Notes under the pieces: generated by a model
Databases searched by the model: none
What the model was told of the DNA's origin: nothing
Seen by the model: only the letters and a program-made list of their open reading frames with translations
Source: Salticus scenicus
Lineage: Eukaryota > Arthropoda > Arachnida > Araneae > Salticidae
Assembly (NCBI GenBank): GCA_963930645.1
Contig: OZ005654.1
Span: 267,988,700-268,052,699 of the forward strand
Length of the DNA stretch: 64,000 nucleotides
Direction: 5' to 3'
Shown here: in pieces, positions 33,691 to 46,701 of the stretch
How the letters are laid out: every line of letters starts with the position of its first letter
Numbering within the stretch: position 1 is the stretch's first letter
Position numbers and translations under genes: made by a program

Positions 33691-36500
33691 TTCAACTACA
33701 CTAAAGTTCATAAACATAAAAAGAGTTTTTTTTTTTTTTTTTTTTTTAAATAAACGATCACGTAATGTTTAAACATTCTGTGGATTTTTATTTAAGCTAT
33801 CGCTTCCGTATATGTTTGTAAAGAAAATATAATTTGTACCTCATAATTCTAATACATTAATTATTTTTTTTTTAATGTTTGTCATGCATTTTGGCCAATA
33901 AATATAAGGACACTATTACATTTTCTTGGTTTTCAAAAATATTGTTAAGTTATTACCAGATTTAAATTTCTTTCTCTAAAAATATCATTTTAATTCATTT
34001 ATACGAAAAATGTTTAGCATCTGCACGTTAGGTAATAAAAATTTCGCGTGAAACTGCGTTAAACGTAATTGAAATTAGAAAAGATATGTAATATACTTGA
34101 TAAAGGTCTGTCAATTCGAAATATTTAAGTAAAGATAAAAATATCTAAAATGCTGTCGAAAATGCATTAAAAAGAAAAAGTAATCGATATGTAAAACAAG
34201 ATCAGATGCGAAATCTAAGATAATTTCACGGTCTAAAATCCATATCGTTCCTCTTTCTCTTCTGAAAAATCTGTTTTCTCGACAAATTGCAAGTAAATAT
34301 TATAAAGATATTTTAAAATCAATTAATTTTAGAGTTCTCGATAATTCTTATTTTACCAATATACCTCAATATATTCTCATTTCACTGAATTTATGAAAGT
34401 CAATAGAAAACCATGTTTACCAAAACTTCATAGTCTTCTTACACATGTCCATTAAAAGACGTACATGTCTACTAACATATATGTCTACGGTAGCTTAATT
34501 TTAACTTATTACTTTAACTATTGTAACTTATTTTATTGTAGCATAAAACCTAATTTTATATTTGCTAAAACATATTAAATAATTAGTAATTTTTATCATC
34601 TAAGTAAATAAGTACATCATAAAGTAAGATGAAATTGCTCTCAATGGCGACTTATGTTTGTATAACAACGTGGTAGACATTTTCAAAATATACTCAATAT
34701 GACATTGATACATAAAATTTACATTAATGTTTAACATGATTTGTAAATTTAATTTTGAAGTGTAGATGTACAACAATCATTGATGGTAACAGGAATCCCC
34801 CCCCCCCCCAAAAAAAAAAAAGATTAATCTAAAATCTGTAGGAATTAATAACAAACTTCTTTTTTTCAACATCGTATGAATCTTTTTTTTTTTTTTTTTC
34901 AATTTCAGGATCGTGACCTTACTTCATATTTCCTTTTTCCTCCGCAAAGTAATGCTTTTGGATACGAATATCTTATTATACATATATTTTAGTTGGCATC
35001 CTCTTTTTATTCCAAGCAGTAATACAAACAAATGGTTCCGGTCAATCCGATTTCGCAATTCTTATACAGAATCACGTTTCTAACCTCTGAACTACAGGAT
35101 TGTTTCAATATAAATTTTTTACGGAATCTCTAATAAAGAAATAAAGAAATAAAGAGAAATTAAAGAAGTATTTTCCTTTCAACTATTAATCATTAAAAAG
35201 TCATAGATTAGTGAAAACTAACTATTAAAATTATTTCCTTTAAATTGCATATTGCATATATGCGTATGCGAATAATTATTTAACTGTACCGGATGTTTCA
35301 GTTTCTTTTATCGAAGTGATATTGTTGAAATTATTAAAAATAGTGATATATTTCTAATTCGAAAAAACTTTTCTTATTGTATGCAGCTACATATTACATC
35401 ATATTTTTTGTGAGAGTTAGAATATTTATCAAACTAAAAAATAAATAACGAGAGTCTCCTGCTCTCTTTTGTAGGCGGCAAAAAAAGAAAAATAAATAAA
35501 AATAAAAATAAAGAACAAAAACACGAAGAATCCCGTGATAAGTACTTCTTATACATCTTACAGCAAATCTATCCGGCGAGCGTGTTATAGGTTTAGAAAT
35601 GGGATGCTTGTTGTGAGTCCCGCGTCGAATGGTAAGTTTGGAATTGCAATAGTTCCACATTTCCTTAAAGCACAATCTTCATAAAACATCCTAGATATGT
35701 TTTGATCTCCACAGGACATCACGAATAAGTCCTAAGGTGAACGTGCTATATAGCTTACGGTGGCTTGGTAAACGAAACTTCAAATAAAAAGTTTAAAGTT
35801 TCCATTTTCGTCACCAATAATGTAACTAAACCCCCTTTTTAACTGAAACGTTTAAATGGGTGGAAATGTAGATTGTTGAATGGATAAGGAACGTTTTTAA
35901 AAAAACAAGGGAACACATAATTTAGCTACTTATCGATGGTAGTCACACAATTCAGGTATTTACCGATGGTAAACTTAGTTAATATAATTTGACTTGTTAG
36001 AAGTCCTCTATCAAAATTTTTGTTTACCGATAGTGCGCAAAAGACATGAGTAATAATTTTTTTCTTCTCTCCAACTGTATGTAATCCAATTTTATTTCAA
36101 TATTGCATTCAATATATTTATTTGTTTAAGGAATAACTGAAATGTTCGAACAAATATTTTGGTAACAAATTTTGTTTAATTATGGATGCGATAAGAAAGT
36201 AAAAATAGATAGCAAATGCACTAAACTTTAAAATTATTGCTAAAATTTCTTTTGGAAGTGTAGCTGATCCCATATTTATGTCTTTATGAGGACAAGGAGT
36301 TATTTTCCATTGCCGTTCTTCCAATGTATTTTTTTTAACATTCTACAGCAATTGAAAAATCTATTGAGATATTGCTGTAACTGTGGATTGTTTACACAGA
36401 AATAACTAGCAATTAATCTCTTGTGAGAGGGTACATGTAGTATTGCTTTTTTTTTTTGTATTTCTTTTGTTTTTGAGACATCTTTTATGCATGATACAAG
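33691..36500. other. AT-rich gap
   Basis: Poly(T) at 33727-33747 and 34882-34899, and a C-run followed by an A-run at 34796-34821. Three CGATGGTA/CGATAGTG-type words lie at 35933-36035. A moderately GC-rich patch at 35560-35650 on the minus strand (GACGCGGGACTCACAAC) could be an old SINE head but is not identifiable. Confidence 0.45.
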
Positions 36501-36504
36501 GCTT

Positions 36505-36665
36505 TACGGAGAGCTGCTTTCTGGAATAAAAAGGTACAGGTTCAAACCCCGGGTAAGCCATGAATGATTCTGAAGTCCCCATGTGTATATAAGAAAATTT
36601 ACTTTGCTATTGTGAATTTATGTAACATGGATCATTTGAGGACCCACTTTGTACCCATTTACATG
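36505..36665 (+). mobile_element. tRNA-derived SINE fragment
   Basis: GGTTCAAACCC at 36539-36549 is a good B box within CAGGTTCAAACCCCGGG. The body continues to about 36660 (GGATCATTTGAGGACCCAC). Different from the 27.7-kb SINE in its body. Confidence 0.55.
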
Positions 36666-38890
36666 GCTTCTGGAAATTAATGTTTTATACTTTAAAAGTG
36701 TATAAATTATCGGATTGAGATAAACTAGGATTGTGAAATAGTTTACAAATATGTATATTTATATATATATATATTTGGCACTTAACTCTCTAAGGTATGA
36801 GCCAAAGTTCGCTCATAAATAATTTCCCAATTAGCAACAGTGTGTGTCACTTGAACATTATTTCTTCACTTAGTACGCTGGTATGCTGACGATGTTAGAA
36901 AATTGATGTTAAAAAAAATGCTTATCTAATACTTAAAGCTATTCGGCATTAGCTGAAATTTTATTAAAGTGAATGTAAAATTATATTATTTAGATGAAAC
37001 AATTTAAGCATAATTTATAAATAAAAATAAATTATTTTCGATATTCTCTAATAAAAGATTTAAAATTATTGCGTATATCTCATACATAAAATTTAATCAA
37101 ACATACATAAAATTACTGAGGTTGATGGAATTTTAATAACTATTATCTGCCAATTATCAAACGTACATAAGAATATTGCCTATATTTCATTAATTGTATT
37201 AATATAACAGTATTATTAGTTTATTAAAATACGTAACTATTAATTCTTGTTATTTAAATAGTAATGCTCCATTAAAATCGGAGTAAATAAATAGGTTCTA
37301 AATAATTTTTATATACCATAAATTTATTTATTTATCGTAAATAAGATATAACATAATAATGTACAGGCTAAAAAAATAATTGATCCAAGATTAATTTTTA
37401 ATTAAAAATATTCATAACAATATTAATTTAATAACTGCTTATATTGTCGAAAAGTACTTGCAGATTAAAACTTTAAACTAAATCAGACAAAAATATAATC
37501 TTATCTTGTTTTTTATATGTTACTCAAAACTTAAATTCTAATGTAATAGATTAAAAAAATATATGAGAGTATTAGTGGTTTCATCATGTTGGTTATTCTA
37601 AAAACGTTAGACACATGTGCAATTGACATCAAGTTCTTCTGCAAGTGATCTTAAGATAAATGATGTCTGTTGATATAGTTCTTAAACCGCGACATTCGAA
37701 AAGAAATTCGGGAAGTTTAATATTCTGGCCATGATTGATGATGAAAAGAAACAATCCTAGATATATATGAAGTACTGAAGCGCTTGAGTATTCTCTATAA
37801 ATAAAAGTACAGAATTAATAGAAGAATGTTCAGAATTAAGAAGCAGATACATTTTAGATCAGAAACAGACGTAAAAAGCAATAGAAATAAAGGGTATTTA
37901 TTTTTATATTAAATGTCATTTTACGCTTTAAAATATTGTGTAATTTTCTGCCCATTAACTAAAGTATTTATAAAGCTTCAGAAAATAGAATAAACCTTAC
38001 ATAACACATTTGTAATTTATTAAATATTTTTGAAAAATACTGAAATAAGATTTGGTGAACACGATTTAAGACACGGGTGGACGAAAATCGTTTGAAAATC
38101 GCGGATAATTTAATCAAGAAAAAAAAAATGCAATAACAAAATGCACCGGAAGATTGCTGAAATAATTAAAATAATTTGCATGCGAACATCATATATCTCC
38201 CGACTCCCCCCCCCCTCAAAAAAAAAAAAAAAAAGAAAGAAAGAAAAAACTCAACGAAATTGTTTCTAATATACAGCACGACTCTTCTTCAGAGGGAATA
38301 AAATTGGCATAAATACCATATTAATGAAGTAATTCAAAAAATTTATATAAATTATGAGGTATAAAAAAGAGAAATGTGTAATAATAGCTCGTGTGCCCAG
38401 ATTTGCTAAAAGGAAAGAAAAATATACTAATACCTAAGGATAAATAAGAATGCCTACTACTATAAATAACAAAAAAAGGAAAATTTAAAGAAATTAAGTA
38501 AGAAATTAAATTATTTCTTACGGAAAGCTACATAATTAATTTCTGTGCATCAGATACGAAAAGCATGGAAGAAATATCATTATCAAGATGTTTCAAGTTT
38601 TTACAAATATAAAAGCTTTATAAAACACCAAATAATATGAAATACGATAAAAACAGTTAAAATTAGTTGTTAAGAAGACTAAACAATGGCTGTAAGATCA
38701 GCGATGAGTAGTAACAGCAGTTTAGAGGTTTTTTGTTTTCCAACATTACGATGGTATTGATTTACACTGTATTTCAAACATCTACTTTTTCGGATAATAT
38801 AACCTAAACTGCATAAAAAACAAGCAATGAAATAAACATAGCATATTGTACAACTATGAATAATAAATTATTCATTTTTGTAAAATTTTG
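36666..38890. other. AT-rich gap
   Basis: No gene recognised. (TA)n near 36758-36775, and a C-run followed by an A-run at 38207-38234. Otherwise AT-rich without structure. Confidence 0.5.
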
Positions 38891-38892
38891 TA

Positions 38893-39066
38893 CAGTCGGT
38901 AACAAAAGTGTCCGAACGCTAGCAATTAAATAAATCCTTATCGAATCATGTTCTTACACTGACTAAGAACAGGATTCGACAAGGATTTATTTAACAAAAC
39001 TGTATGAAGTGTATCTTTTTTACATAGGAATTTTTGCTAGTGTTCGGACACTTTTGTTACCGACTG
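38893..39066. mobile_element. Tc1/mariner-type MITE, copy 1
   Basis: Ends CAGTCGGTAACAAAAGTGTC and GACACTTTTGTTACCGACTG are perfectly inverted, with TA on both sides (38891-38892, 39067-39068). Pairing continues through CGAACrCTAGCAA. A second inner inverted pair (AAATAAATCCTT / AAGGATTTATTT) flanks the centre. Two more copies lie at 46702 and 53646. The 91-codon frame starting at 39009 begins inside this element and is not a gene. Confidence 0.92.
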
Positions 39067-39068
39067 TA

Positions 39069-40335
39069 GTTATGATGCAGATGACAGAATATTTGCATGT
39101 GCTAAGTGCTAGAGAACTATTCTGGGCAAGTTGTTTAAAGTTCCACTGTACACATAGAACAGTTAGCCATGGTTACGGATTCACCGCTAGAGATGGCCCA
39201 AAAAATGTCAATTTTGATCCTCTGCAGAAGGGATGGGAGAAGAGAAGGGGTACGATTTCACACCACAGTTCTGGATTACTTTAAGAGAAGTAGTTAATTT
39301 GTTCCTGATACTTAAAATTATCTGAGATGGTATTATCGAATATGAAAACCGATCAGCATATATAAAGTAGAGTAGGATTGTCGATATGATTTTTTTGTCA
39401 AATTACCTTTTACATTTTCAGTGTATGTAGTGTAAATAAGTTTTATATAAATATAAAAAATTTTGCTGTACTTATGAATTTCTGTCATAGATTTATAACA
39501 AGCCTTTTGGGTATTTTCCCGACATTATTTATAGATATATAGCATTGAAAATAAAATTTTCAAAGAATTGAAACTTGGGAGATTTTTTTTTTTTTAACTG
39601 TGAAATCAGTTCGTCTAATATATTTTTTATTGTGGTGAACATACTGTAATAGAAATTTTCCAAAATTTAAAATATTATTGAAATTAAAATCTTTCTAATT
39701 TAGGGAAAAATGACAAAGTTACACTGTTGATTATATCGTGGTTTATATTAATAGTCAAATCCTTATACGAAATCAATAAAATTGGTCAAGTTCTTTACCA
39801 GAAATCTGCGTTTACGACATAATAACTCTTTAAAAGCTAGTTTCCCCTTATATTTGGAGGTATGAGAGTGAAACAGAAACAAATAATTGATAATGTTAAT
39901 TTAAAGTTATTTTAAAATTATTTTCATTTATTTATTTTAAAATTTCTAAAAAATAACTGTGTAAAAGAGCTTTATTTTAGTAACATATTAAATTAAAAGT
40001 TTAAAGAAGTTTAAATACATAAAAATATAAACTTTATTGATAATTTTTAGCACCTCATCAGTAAGACAACATCTTCCAGGAACAACTCTCTATTGTATAA
40101 ACACAGATTTTAGATAAGGAGGCTGCGCCATCCGAATATACGATTCCTTATACAAATAAACAAACAAAAAAAAAATGAAAGAAAAGAAACCTGTTTATAC
40201 AGTTGTGAGTTATTTCTTAAAGATGTTGTCATATTAATGAATTGCTAAGAACTTACACAAATTGTTTATGATTTTATGTATATTATTTTATTTTAACTTA
40301 TATTTTAATATGCATTTCAAAATAAATGTCTCGTA
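39069..40335. other. AT-rich gap
   Basis: No gene recognised. Poly(T) at 39584-39595 and ATTT-type repeats near 39925. Confidence 0.5.
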
Positions 40336-40337
40336 TA

Positions 40338-41636
40338 GGGAAGACAGGGGCACAGTGGACCACTTTTACACTCTTAATTTTTTTCTCGCAAAAAACAGAA
40401 AAGCAATATACTCTAAGCCTTTCTTGGCATATCTTAATATTTTTATAACAATATTTCCAATACATTATAAATGTAAAAATAAATTGTGAGCTTTCACAAA
40501 GTGGACAACTTTGTCTCATCACCGTTGTACAGTGGACCAGCCTCTTTTCTTTATATTAAATTAATATAAATTACTTTTTTTTCTGTCTCTAAAATTAGTT
40601 TCTTATACTATTCTAGTCTAAAGAACATAATTCATGCATTTTCATGAAATAAAATAAACAAGATTTAATTAAAATAAACAAATAAGAAATCAAATCTCAG
40701 TAAGAAAATTTATTAAGTAAAAATCGATATTGTTTTTATTCTTTTTCAATATTATATAAATCAAATACTTTTTTCTTTTTTTAATTCAGGTATTAATAAA
40801 TATTATACTATTATTGAAATATTTATTTATTTTTATTTATTTATTTATTTTGCAATATAACTAATTTACATTATAGGATAAATTTAACTAAAATATATTA
40901 AGCTGTTGCTTTTGCTTTTCACATGTGATCTCTAAAAAACAACAGTAATAATAATTATTAATATTATTTATTAAATAAAATATTTTTTTTTATTAATACT
41001 GTGTAATTCAAATAGTTAACAAATTTATACATTAATAATTATACTGTTATTCAAATATTTATTCCTTTCAGAAATTTATTATTCTTTTTATTTATTTTAC
41101 TATAACACTGAGATATTTATTACTTTGAGATATTAATACTTTTCATTATGTTTGTATCTGTAAATTTAACTAAAACAAATATAAGTATTAAATCTAATTT
41201 GTACTTTTAGGCACATTGTAAATTGGTCCACTGTGCCCCATATACAGGCGGTCTACTGTGCCCCATACTAGAGTAAAACAAATAATAATTACAAAATAAT
41301 ATACAGACTATAAATATGTTAATACTTTTTAGGAATTTAAAAACAGCAATATTCTGCCTTCCTTTAACAACTTTATAGTATTTCTATTCACTATTTCAGT
41401 CTTTATAAAATTTGAAAAACTTCAATGTGGAAAAATTACTTTGAGCAGCTCAAAACATAAAAACTGCTCAAAATGGTTACCTTACTATTTCCCATGTTTT
41501 ATTTTATTTTATTATTTTTTTTTTTTTGCTGTATACAACTAATACCATGCTGCCATACATGAGTATCCATATGAACTAAAAGAGTTGAATATTAATAGAT
41601 TTAAATAACGGGGGTCCACTGTGCCCCATCCTCCCC
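40338..41636. mobile_element. 1.3-kb non-autonomous DNA transposon with repeated subterminal motif
   Basis: Ends TAGGGAAGACAGGGGCACAG and CTGTGCCCCATCCTCCCCTA are inverted, with TA duplications at 40336-40337 and 41637-41638. The motif GGTCCACTGTGCCCC or its complement occurs at 40347-40361, 41225-41239, 41250-41264 and 41613-41627, with shorter forms near 40498 and 40530. It always sits within about 400 bp of an end and points inward. Such arrays resemble transposase-binding subterminal repeats. The interior is AT-rich and non-coding. I recall similar ends as abundant arthropod repeats. Confidence 0.85.
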
Positions 41637-42042
41637 TACAATTGGTTTTTAAAGCATGATATTATTAACTTTTTTTTTTGTTAAATCCCCCCCCCCCCCC
41701 AACACAACTCCTTTAAAAAATCATCAAATTCCATCAAGTGATTCGAAAGAAACAAGGTAAATTCTGCCTTAAGGAGCCTTGCCCGCAAAGATTGGCGACG
41801 CTGTATTCAGAATAAATATAGTTAGTACACAATCAGTATAAACTAAATTGTGTGTTACTTAACTCACGGGTAAAGTTGAAAATATTAAACATATTATTTA
41901 CTAGAATCCATAAAAGAAAATTAATAAAACAAAAATTTTTAAAGTGATAAAATAAAATTAATTTTTAAATACCATAAAATTTCCGAAAACATTTTCCTCG
42001 TGAGACACCAAATCAGCCAATGTATAATGTAATTTAAGCAAA

Positions 42043-42076
<34 letters not shown>

Positions 42077-42258
42077 AAGCTAAATTAAAGATATATTTAA
42101 TCCCTTATTTAAGTCTCCCGTTAAGAAATATTAACTTTATTTAAGTCAACTTTATAAGAAATATTAACTTTATTTCCTATAACCAAGTGCGCTTTTACAT
42201 ATTTTGTATTAATCTGTGTTTCGAATGTTAAATATATATATACATATATATGTATACA
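41637..42258. other. AT-rich gap
   Basis: C-run at about 41687-41700, (TA)n at 42047-42073, and a duplicated TATTAACTTTATTT phrase at about 42128 and 42163. No gene recognised. Confidence 0.5.
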
Positions 42259-42428
42259 CAGTGTTGCCAAATCTGGAGGATTTTTTATTTAATAATCACC
42301 AATAATTTTTAATTGTGACGTTTGCCTAATCACTTCGAATATAAAAAGTCTATTATGTATATCAAATATCACTTCTCAGAATTATTGGAGATTATTTAAT
42401 AAAAAATCCTCCTGATCTAAGAACACTG
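42259..42428. mobile_element. Palindromic hAT-like MITE, copy 2
   Basis: 170 bp from CAGTGTTGCCAAATCTGGAG to TAAGAACACTG. Both arms carry GGATTTTTTATT, AATAATC and CCAATAATT. It is the reverse-oriented sibling of the element at 15352-15518. Flanks TGTATACA / CGTATAAT share five of eight positions, a possible decayed 8-bp duplication. Confidence 0.82.
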
Positions 42429-42869
42429 CGTATAATACATATATATATATAGATGTGTGCGTGCGTCTAAACCCAAAGGGGAAAAAAATTAAGATATTTT
42501 GAAACAAGAAAAGAGTTATTAGTTGTTAGTACACTATGTTATGTTATTGTTTTACCTTCTTCTATTGAAAAGGAAGTATTGGATAAATAAAATTTTTGCC
42601 TACCAGTTTTCAACAAATTTACAAGTTTCGAAATTTCTTTAATAACATTTGTCCAATTATAGAAACTGTTTTCCAGTCTATCTGTGTGTTTGTATTACCA
42701 AAATTTCATTGGCGTTTTATCTCAAGAACAAATGAGTATAACATTTCAAAACTTAATATTTGCTTTCAATTTCATATAAATTAGTGTTTATAAGTTTTTC
42801 GTATAAATCTTCTAAAATGCAGTGATGATGTGCTACAAATTCCCCTTTTTCCACTAAAGTATATACATA

Positions 42870-42933
42870 CCTACCAATTTACTAACTAATAACCGGAAGA
42901 TTATCAAAACCCGCCCTTTTTTTCAAGGCAATC

Positions 42934-42964
<31 letters not shown>

Positions 42965-43090
42965 CTTTTTTTAGATTATTTTCCTTCTTATTTAATTGTA
43001 ATTACATTTCAAGAAAATTTCTTTTTAAAACAAATTGGTGTGGAAAAACGGGTGTGTTCAAAAATTTTCCGGAATATTAATTACTGTAAA
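42870..43090. mobile_element. Degenerate MITE with CGGAA/CCCGCCC arms
   Basis: AATAACCGGAAGATTATC..AAACCCGCCCTTTTT (about 42889-42920) pairs with AAAAACGGGTGTGTTC..TTTTCCGGAATATTA (about 43045-43080). A 30-T tract sits between. The arms resemble those of the MITEs at 3249 and 11270. Confidence 0.55.
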
Positions 43091-44014
43091 ATGGATTTTT
43101 ATTTAAAACAACAATGATTCGTTTTAAGTGCAGGTAATATTCCGGTGAATAAACATTTTCCTTCTTAAAAGAAGGCTTTATTTCAGCTTTAATATAAATG
43201 CATGAAATTACATAAACAAAATGTCTATTGGGAAAGTCTACGGTAATTAAATTTTAATACATATCATGAAACCGGTGGCATTTCTATATTGCAATTTTAC
43301 TCATTTAGGGAATTTTTAAACATACTTTCCATAATGAGCAAAAGCATGAAACAATACGTGACTGTTAAGATAAACTTAAATGATCCTCATGTGATAAATA
43401 TTGGCCTATAGGTGGATATGTTACCAATCTTTTTTTGAATTTATAAAGTTTTCCAACAAATTCTGTATTAAACCGATTTAGAATAAAATTTTGTTATAAA
43501 TACAACATAACTACTTTAATTACAATTTATTGTTTTATTTCTTAGAATAATAATAATAATAATAAAGAAGTTGTTAAATTAGATTTTATATACATGGAGT
43601 ACGTATTTAAGAGTATTAAAAAAAAATATTTTATTTATTTATTTATTTATTTTTAATAATACATTCTGATATAAAGTGCAATATAAATTACACATTACTA
43701 ATGTTTTGATATTTTAGGTAAGAAAAATCCCTTTATCAAGACTTTAACTACATACATACTTATTACGTGATATGATTTTAGCCCTGTTTTGATATTAAAT
43801 ATTATTACTATGATCATACGTCAAGACAATAGCAGATGAATTAAGACAAGACGGTAAAAATTTATTATTTTATTTAATTTTTATTATTAATAATATTTTA
43901 TATTTTCGATAGCTATTAAAAACATATTTAGAATTAACAAATAACAAGAAAAAATACCAATATGTACCAGTAATCAAATGTCTATAGATCTTAAAGGTAT
44001 ATAAAAATTTCCTT
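43091..44014. other. AT-rich gap
   Basis: ATT-type microsatellites near 43546-43566 and 43632-43655. No gene recognised. Confidence 0.5.
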
Positions 44015-44015
44015 A

Positions 44016-45197
44016 TACACTACCTTCCAGTAAGTATTTGGAAACTTTTGAATTCAGAAGTTTTATCAAATATCTAGAAACATTCTGTAATAATAGTGTT
44101 AAAGCTTTGAGATTATAAAGACCATATATAAGGGAAAGTTTTTTCTTTAAGAGGAAAAGAAGACCAGTAAAAAATTTAAAATCATCAAAGTGTTTTGGAT
44201 CATCTTGTAAAAAGTAGCGCTTCAAATGCCTTTTGGCTATAGTGTGGGATTATAAGGATTCTTCTAATTATTTGCATCAATTTTGACGAAGTTACTACAT
44301 ATATTCATGGATATATAACGGTTTCGGTTAAATATCTTAGGAAATATGAGTATTATTACTCAATAACTTTTAACTACTCATGCTTTTAAAGAATTTCATT
44401 TGCATAGTTAAATAGCCAAAATTATTGAGATACTTATATGAAAAACCGAAATATCGTGGGAATAGAATGAACAGAATTTCAGCTACTCTCAAAATAAAAG
44501 ATTAACTATAAGGGATTTTATTCACATTTTAATTTTAATGTAATCGGTGACCGATGGTAACACAGTGTTCGCTGATTGTAAATAAATATTTTTAAAATTC
44601 CCTATCTTTTTTTTTTTTTTTTTTTAAGATGAAATTAAATTCTATTCATTCAATCTCTGGTAAATTTTTGAATATACACGATATTTGTGTAGGATTGATC
44701 AATACTTTTGGATAAAAAATTATGCAAAGGAATTTCTTTAAAAGCGTGCACATACGTAGCTAAAAGGTATTTAGTAAAAATGCTCATATTTCGTAAGATA
44801 TTTAACATTTCTGCATTATTGGTTGCGATAAGGTGTGTCTAGTGTATTATGCCAAATTTTCTAAAAATGGCTTTCCCTTTGTCTAATATCTTACGTATTA
44901 TAATTAAAAAAGAGTTTATTTTATTTTTATTATTATTTTTTTTTAATAAAACCGTTATATCTTTATGAATATACGTGGTAGCATCATCAAAGTTTATATA
45001 GATATATAGAATACTCATAATCACATGTTACATCCAAAACGCAATTCAAGCATTACCTTTTACAGGTTGGTCAAAAGTACTTTGACATTTATTTAATTAT
45101 TCATTAGTCCTAGTTTCGTCTTCAGGATAAAAATTTTGTCGAAATATACGCGGCATGAAAAATTCCTTATATTACCAGAATTTCAAAATAATTCCTA

Positions 45198-45237
<40 letters not shown>

Positions 45238-45283
45238 GATAAAACGTCTAAAATCGGAAGTGTCCAAAGACATATTGGACGCT
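44016..45283. mobile_element. Large foldback element, family F, copy 1
   Basis: The left end (CCAGTAAGTATTTGG..TTTTATCAAATATCTAG) and right end (AACATTTGATAAAACG..TGTCCAAAG) are inverted copies. The long inner arms also pair: TTAAATATCTTAGGAAATAT left against ATATTTCGTAAGATATTTAA right, and GAATGAACAGAATTT against AAATTCTATTCATTC, around a poly(T) hinge at 44609-44627. There is no transposase. Copies 2 and 3 lie at 55964 and 61735. Minus-strand frames inside are not genes. Confidence 0.75.
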
Positions 45284-45570
45284 TGTGTATTAACTGAAAT
45301 CCGATTAGTTAAAAATAAATTAATAAATGAATCTTTTTGAGTGTAATTTTCACACATTTTATTATTATTTATAAGAACTGATATTCTTCAATATAGACAA
45401 ATTAATGACATAGCAATATGACGAACATGAAATTAGCTGATTTATAGTCCAACACATGTCTTCTACTCCTTGATATATTAAAAAATATATGTAGTTAAAA
45501 CCTTTAAAAAAATTACCAAAAATATAAACAGATAGAAAAGAACTAAAATAAAACTATATATACATATATA

Positions 45571-45690
45571 TAGGAATATATAAACAAATGAGTGAAATAA
45601 ATGAAATTAAATCCCAAAAAACATCGAGGGCTTCATCATGTTTTTTGCGGTTTAATTTCATTTATTTCACTCATTTGTTTATATCTTCCT
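45571..45690. repeat. Long hairpin, ~53-bp arms, 13-bp loop
   Basis: Left arm (ATAAACAAATGAGTGAAATA, then AATGAAATTAAATCCCAAAA, then AACAT) and right arm are almost perfectly complementary, with loop CGAGGGCTTCATC. The stem is longer than most microRNA precursors. An origin as a fold-back tip of a retroelement, as at 32.4 kb, is equally possible. The plus-strand frame at 45601 starts in the stem and is not a gene. Confidence 0.85.
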
Positions 45691-45800
45691 ACATTTAAGT
45701 TTTGCATTTCTTTTTGCTGCAATTTTGCGCATTGGTTTGTAATTTTCCTTTTGGTTTTTCTAATCTTTAAACTTATATATACATAAATTCATTTCAATAG

Positions 45801-45850
<50 letters not shown>

Positions 45851-46180
45851 AATGCATAAATTTCTTTAAATTCTAATTCAGAACATTGAAAAACCTCTTA
45901 AAAAAGTTCATTGATAAAAATTCTTCTCAATTTGCATTCATATCGTTTTTAAAATCTTTATTAAATCAACCTTCCTTTTATAATTTAGCCTTCCTATTAT
46001 AATTTTTTATAGGGTACACAAATTTATATTTACACGGTTTTGAAATTCCCATCATTAGTCAAAATATTACAATCATAAAATATTTTAAATTAAATTATTT
46101 TATTTATTTATTTTTTAATTTTACTTTCTGTATATTTTTTTTTATTATTTACATACTCTTTTGTTTCTTAGTTAAATGTA

Positions 46181-46215
<35 letters not shown>

Positions 46216-46700
46216 TATATATATATAACTATAGAGAAATTACAGATTATATAAAAATTTAGATTTTCCTATGTTTTACAAAGTATTTCCGTGGCATGCC
46301 ATCAATACGTACTTTCTTTATTTACTAATTACATTTTTTTATTTGAAACATACTCTTTTGACAAAAAATGCAATAATATAGCATGTATTATAATATATCC
46401 TTTTAAAAGTAATGATAATAATCTGTTGTATAACAATCACATGATTTTCATTACCCACTATTACATGTAATATATGCTGTTTGTGCAGAATATATGATCC
46501 GAAGACATAAAATATATCTAAAAAAATTTTCTGTAAGAGAAAACTCATACATGTGGAAACACAGAGCAAAGTTACATAGAGAGTTAAAAAAAAAAAAAAA
46601 AAAAGTTGCACAGCAGTTTTTTGAGACACCGATTTCCAAAATCTAAAAAGGACCTACATAATCAAGATGGCTGTTCATTTTTCTCTAATAACCATGTAAA
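45691..46700. other. AT-rich gap with microsatellites
   Basis: (TA)n at 45803-45846 and poly(T) at 46181-46212 followed by TA. Minus-strand frames at 46339-46639 run through a poly(A) tract. No gene recognised. Confidence 0.5.
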
Positions 46701-46701
46701 A

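Noticed and set aside
35394..35675. Minus-strand 93-codon frame as a gene
   Set aside because: Half of it is lysine/phenylalanine-rich low complexity and the rest resembles an old repeat head; no domain recognised.
39009..39284. 91-codon plus-strand frame
   Set aside because: Starts inside a MITE and has no recognisable domain.
40050..40065. CTGATGA (minus strand) as a hammerhead core
   Set aside because: Followed by GGTGCTAAAAATT without a pairing stem II or GAAA.
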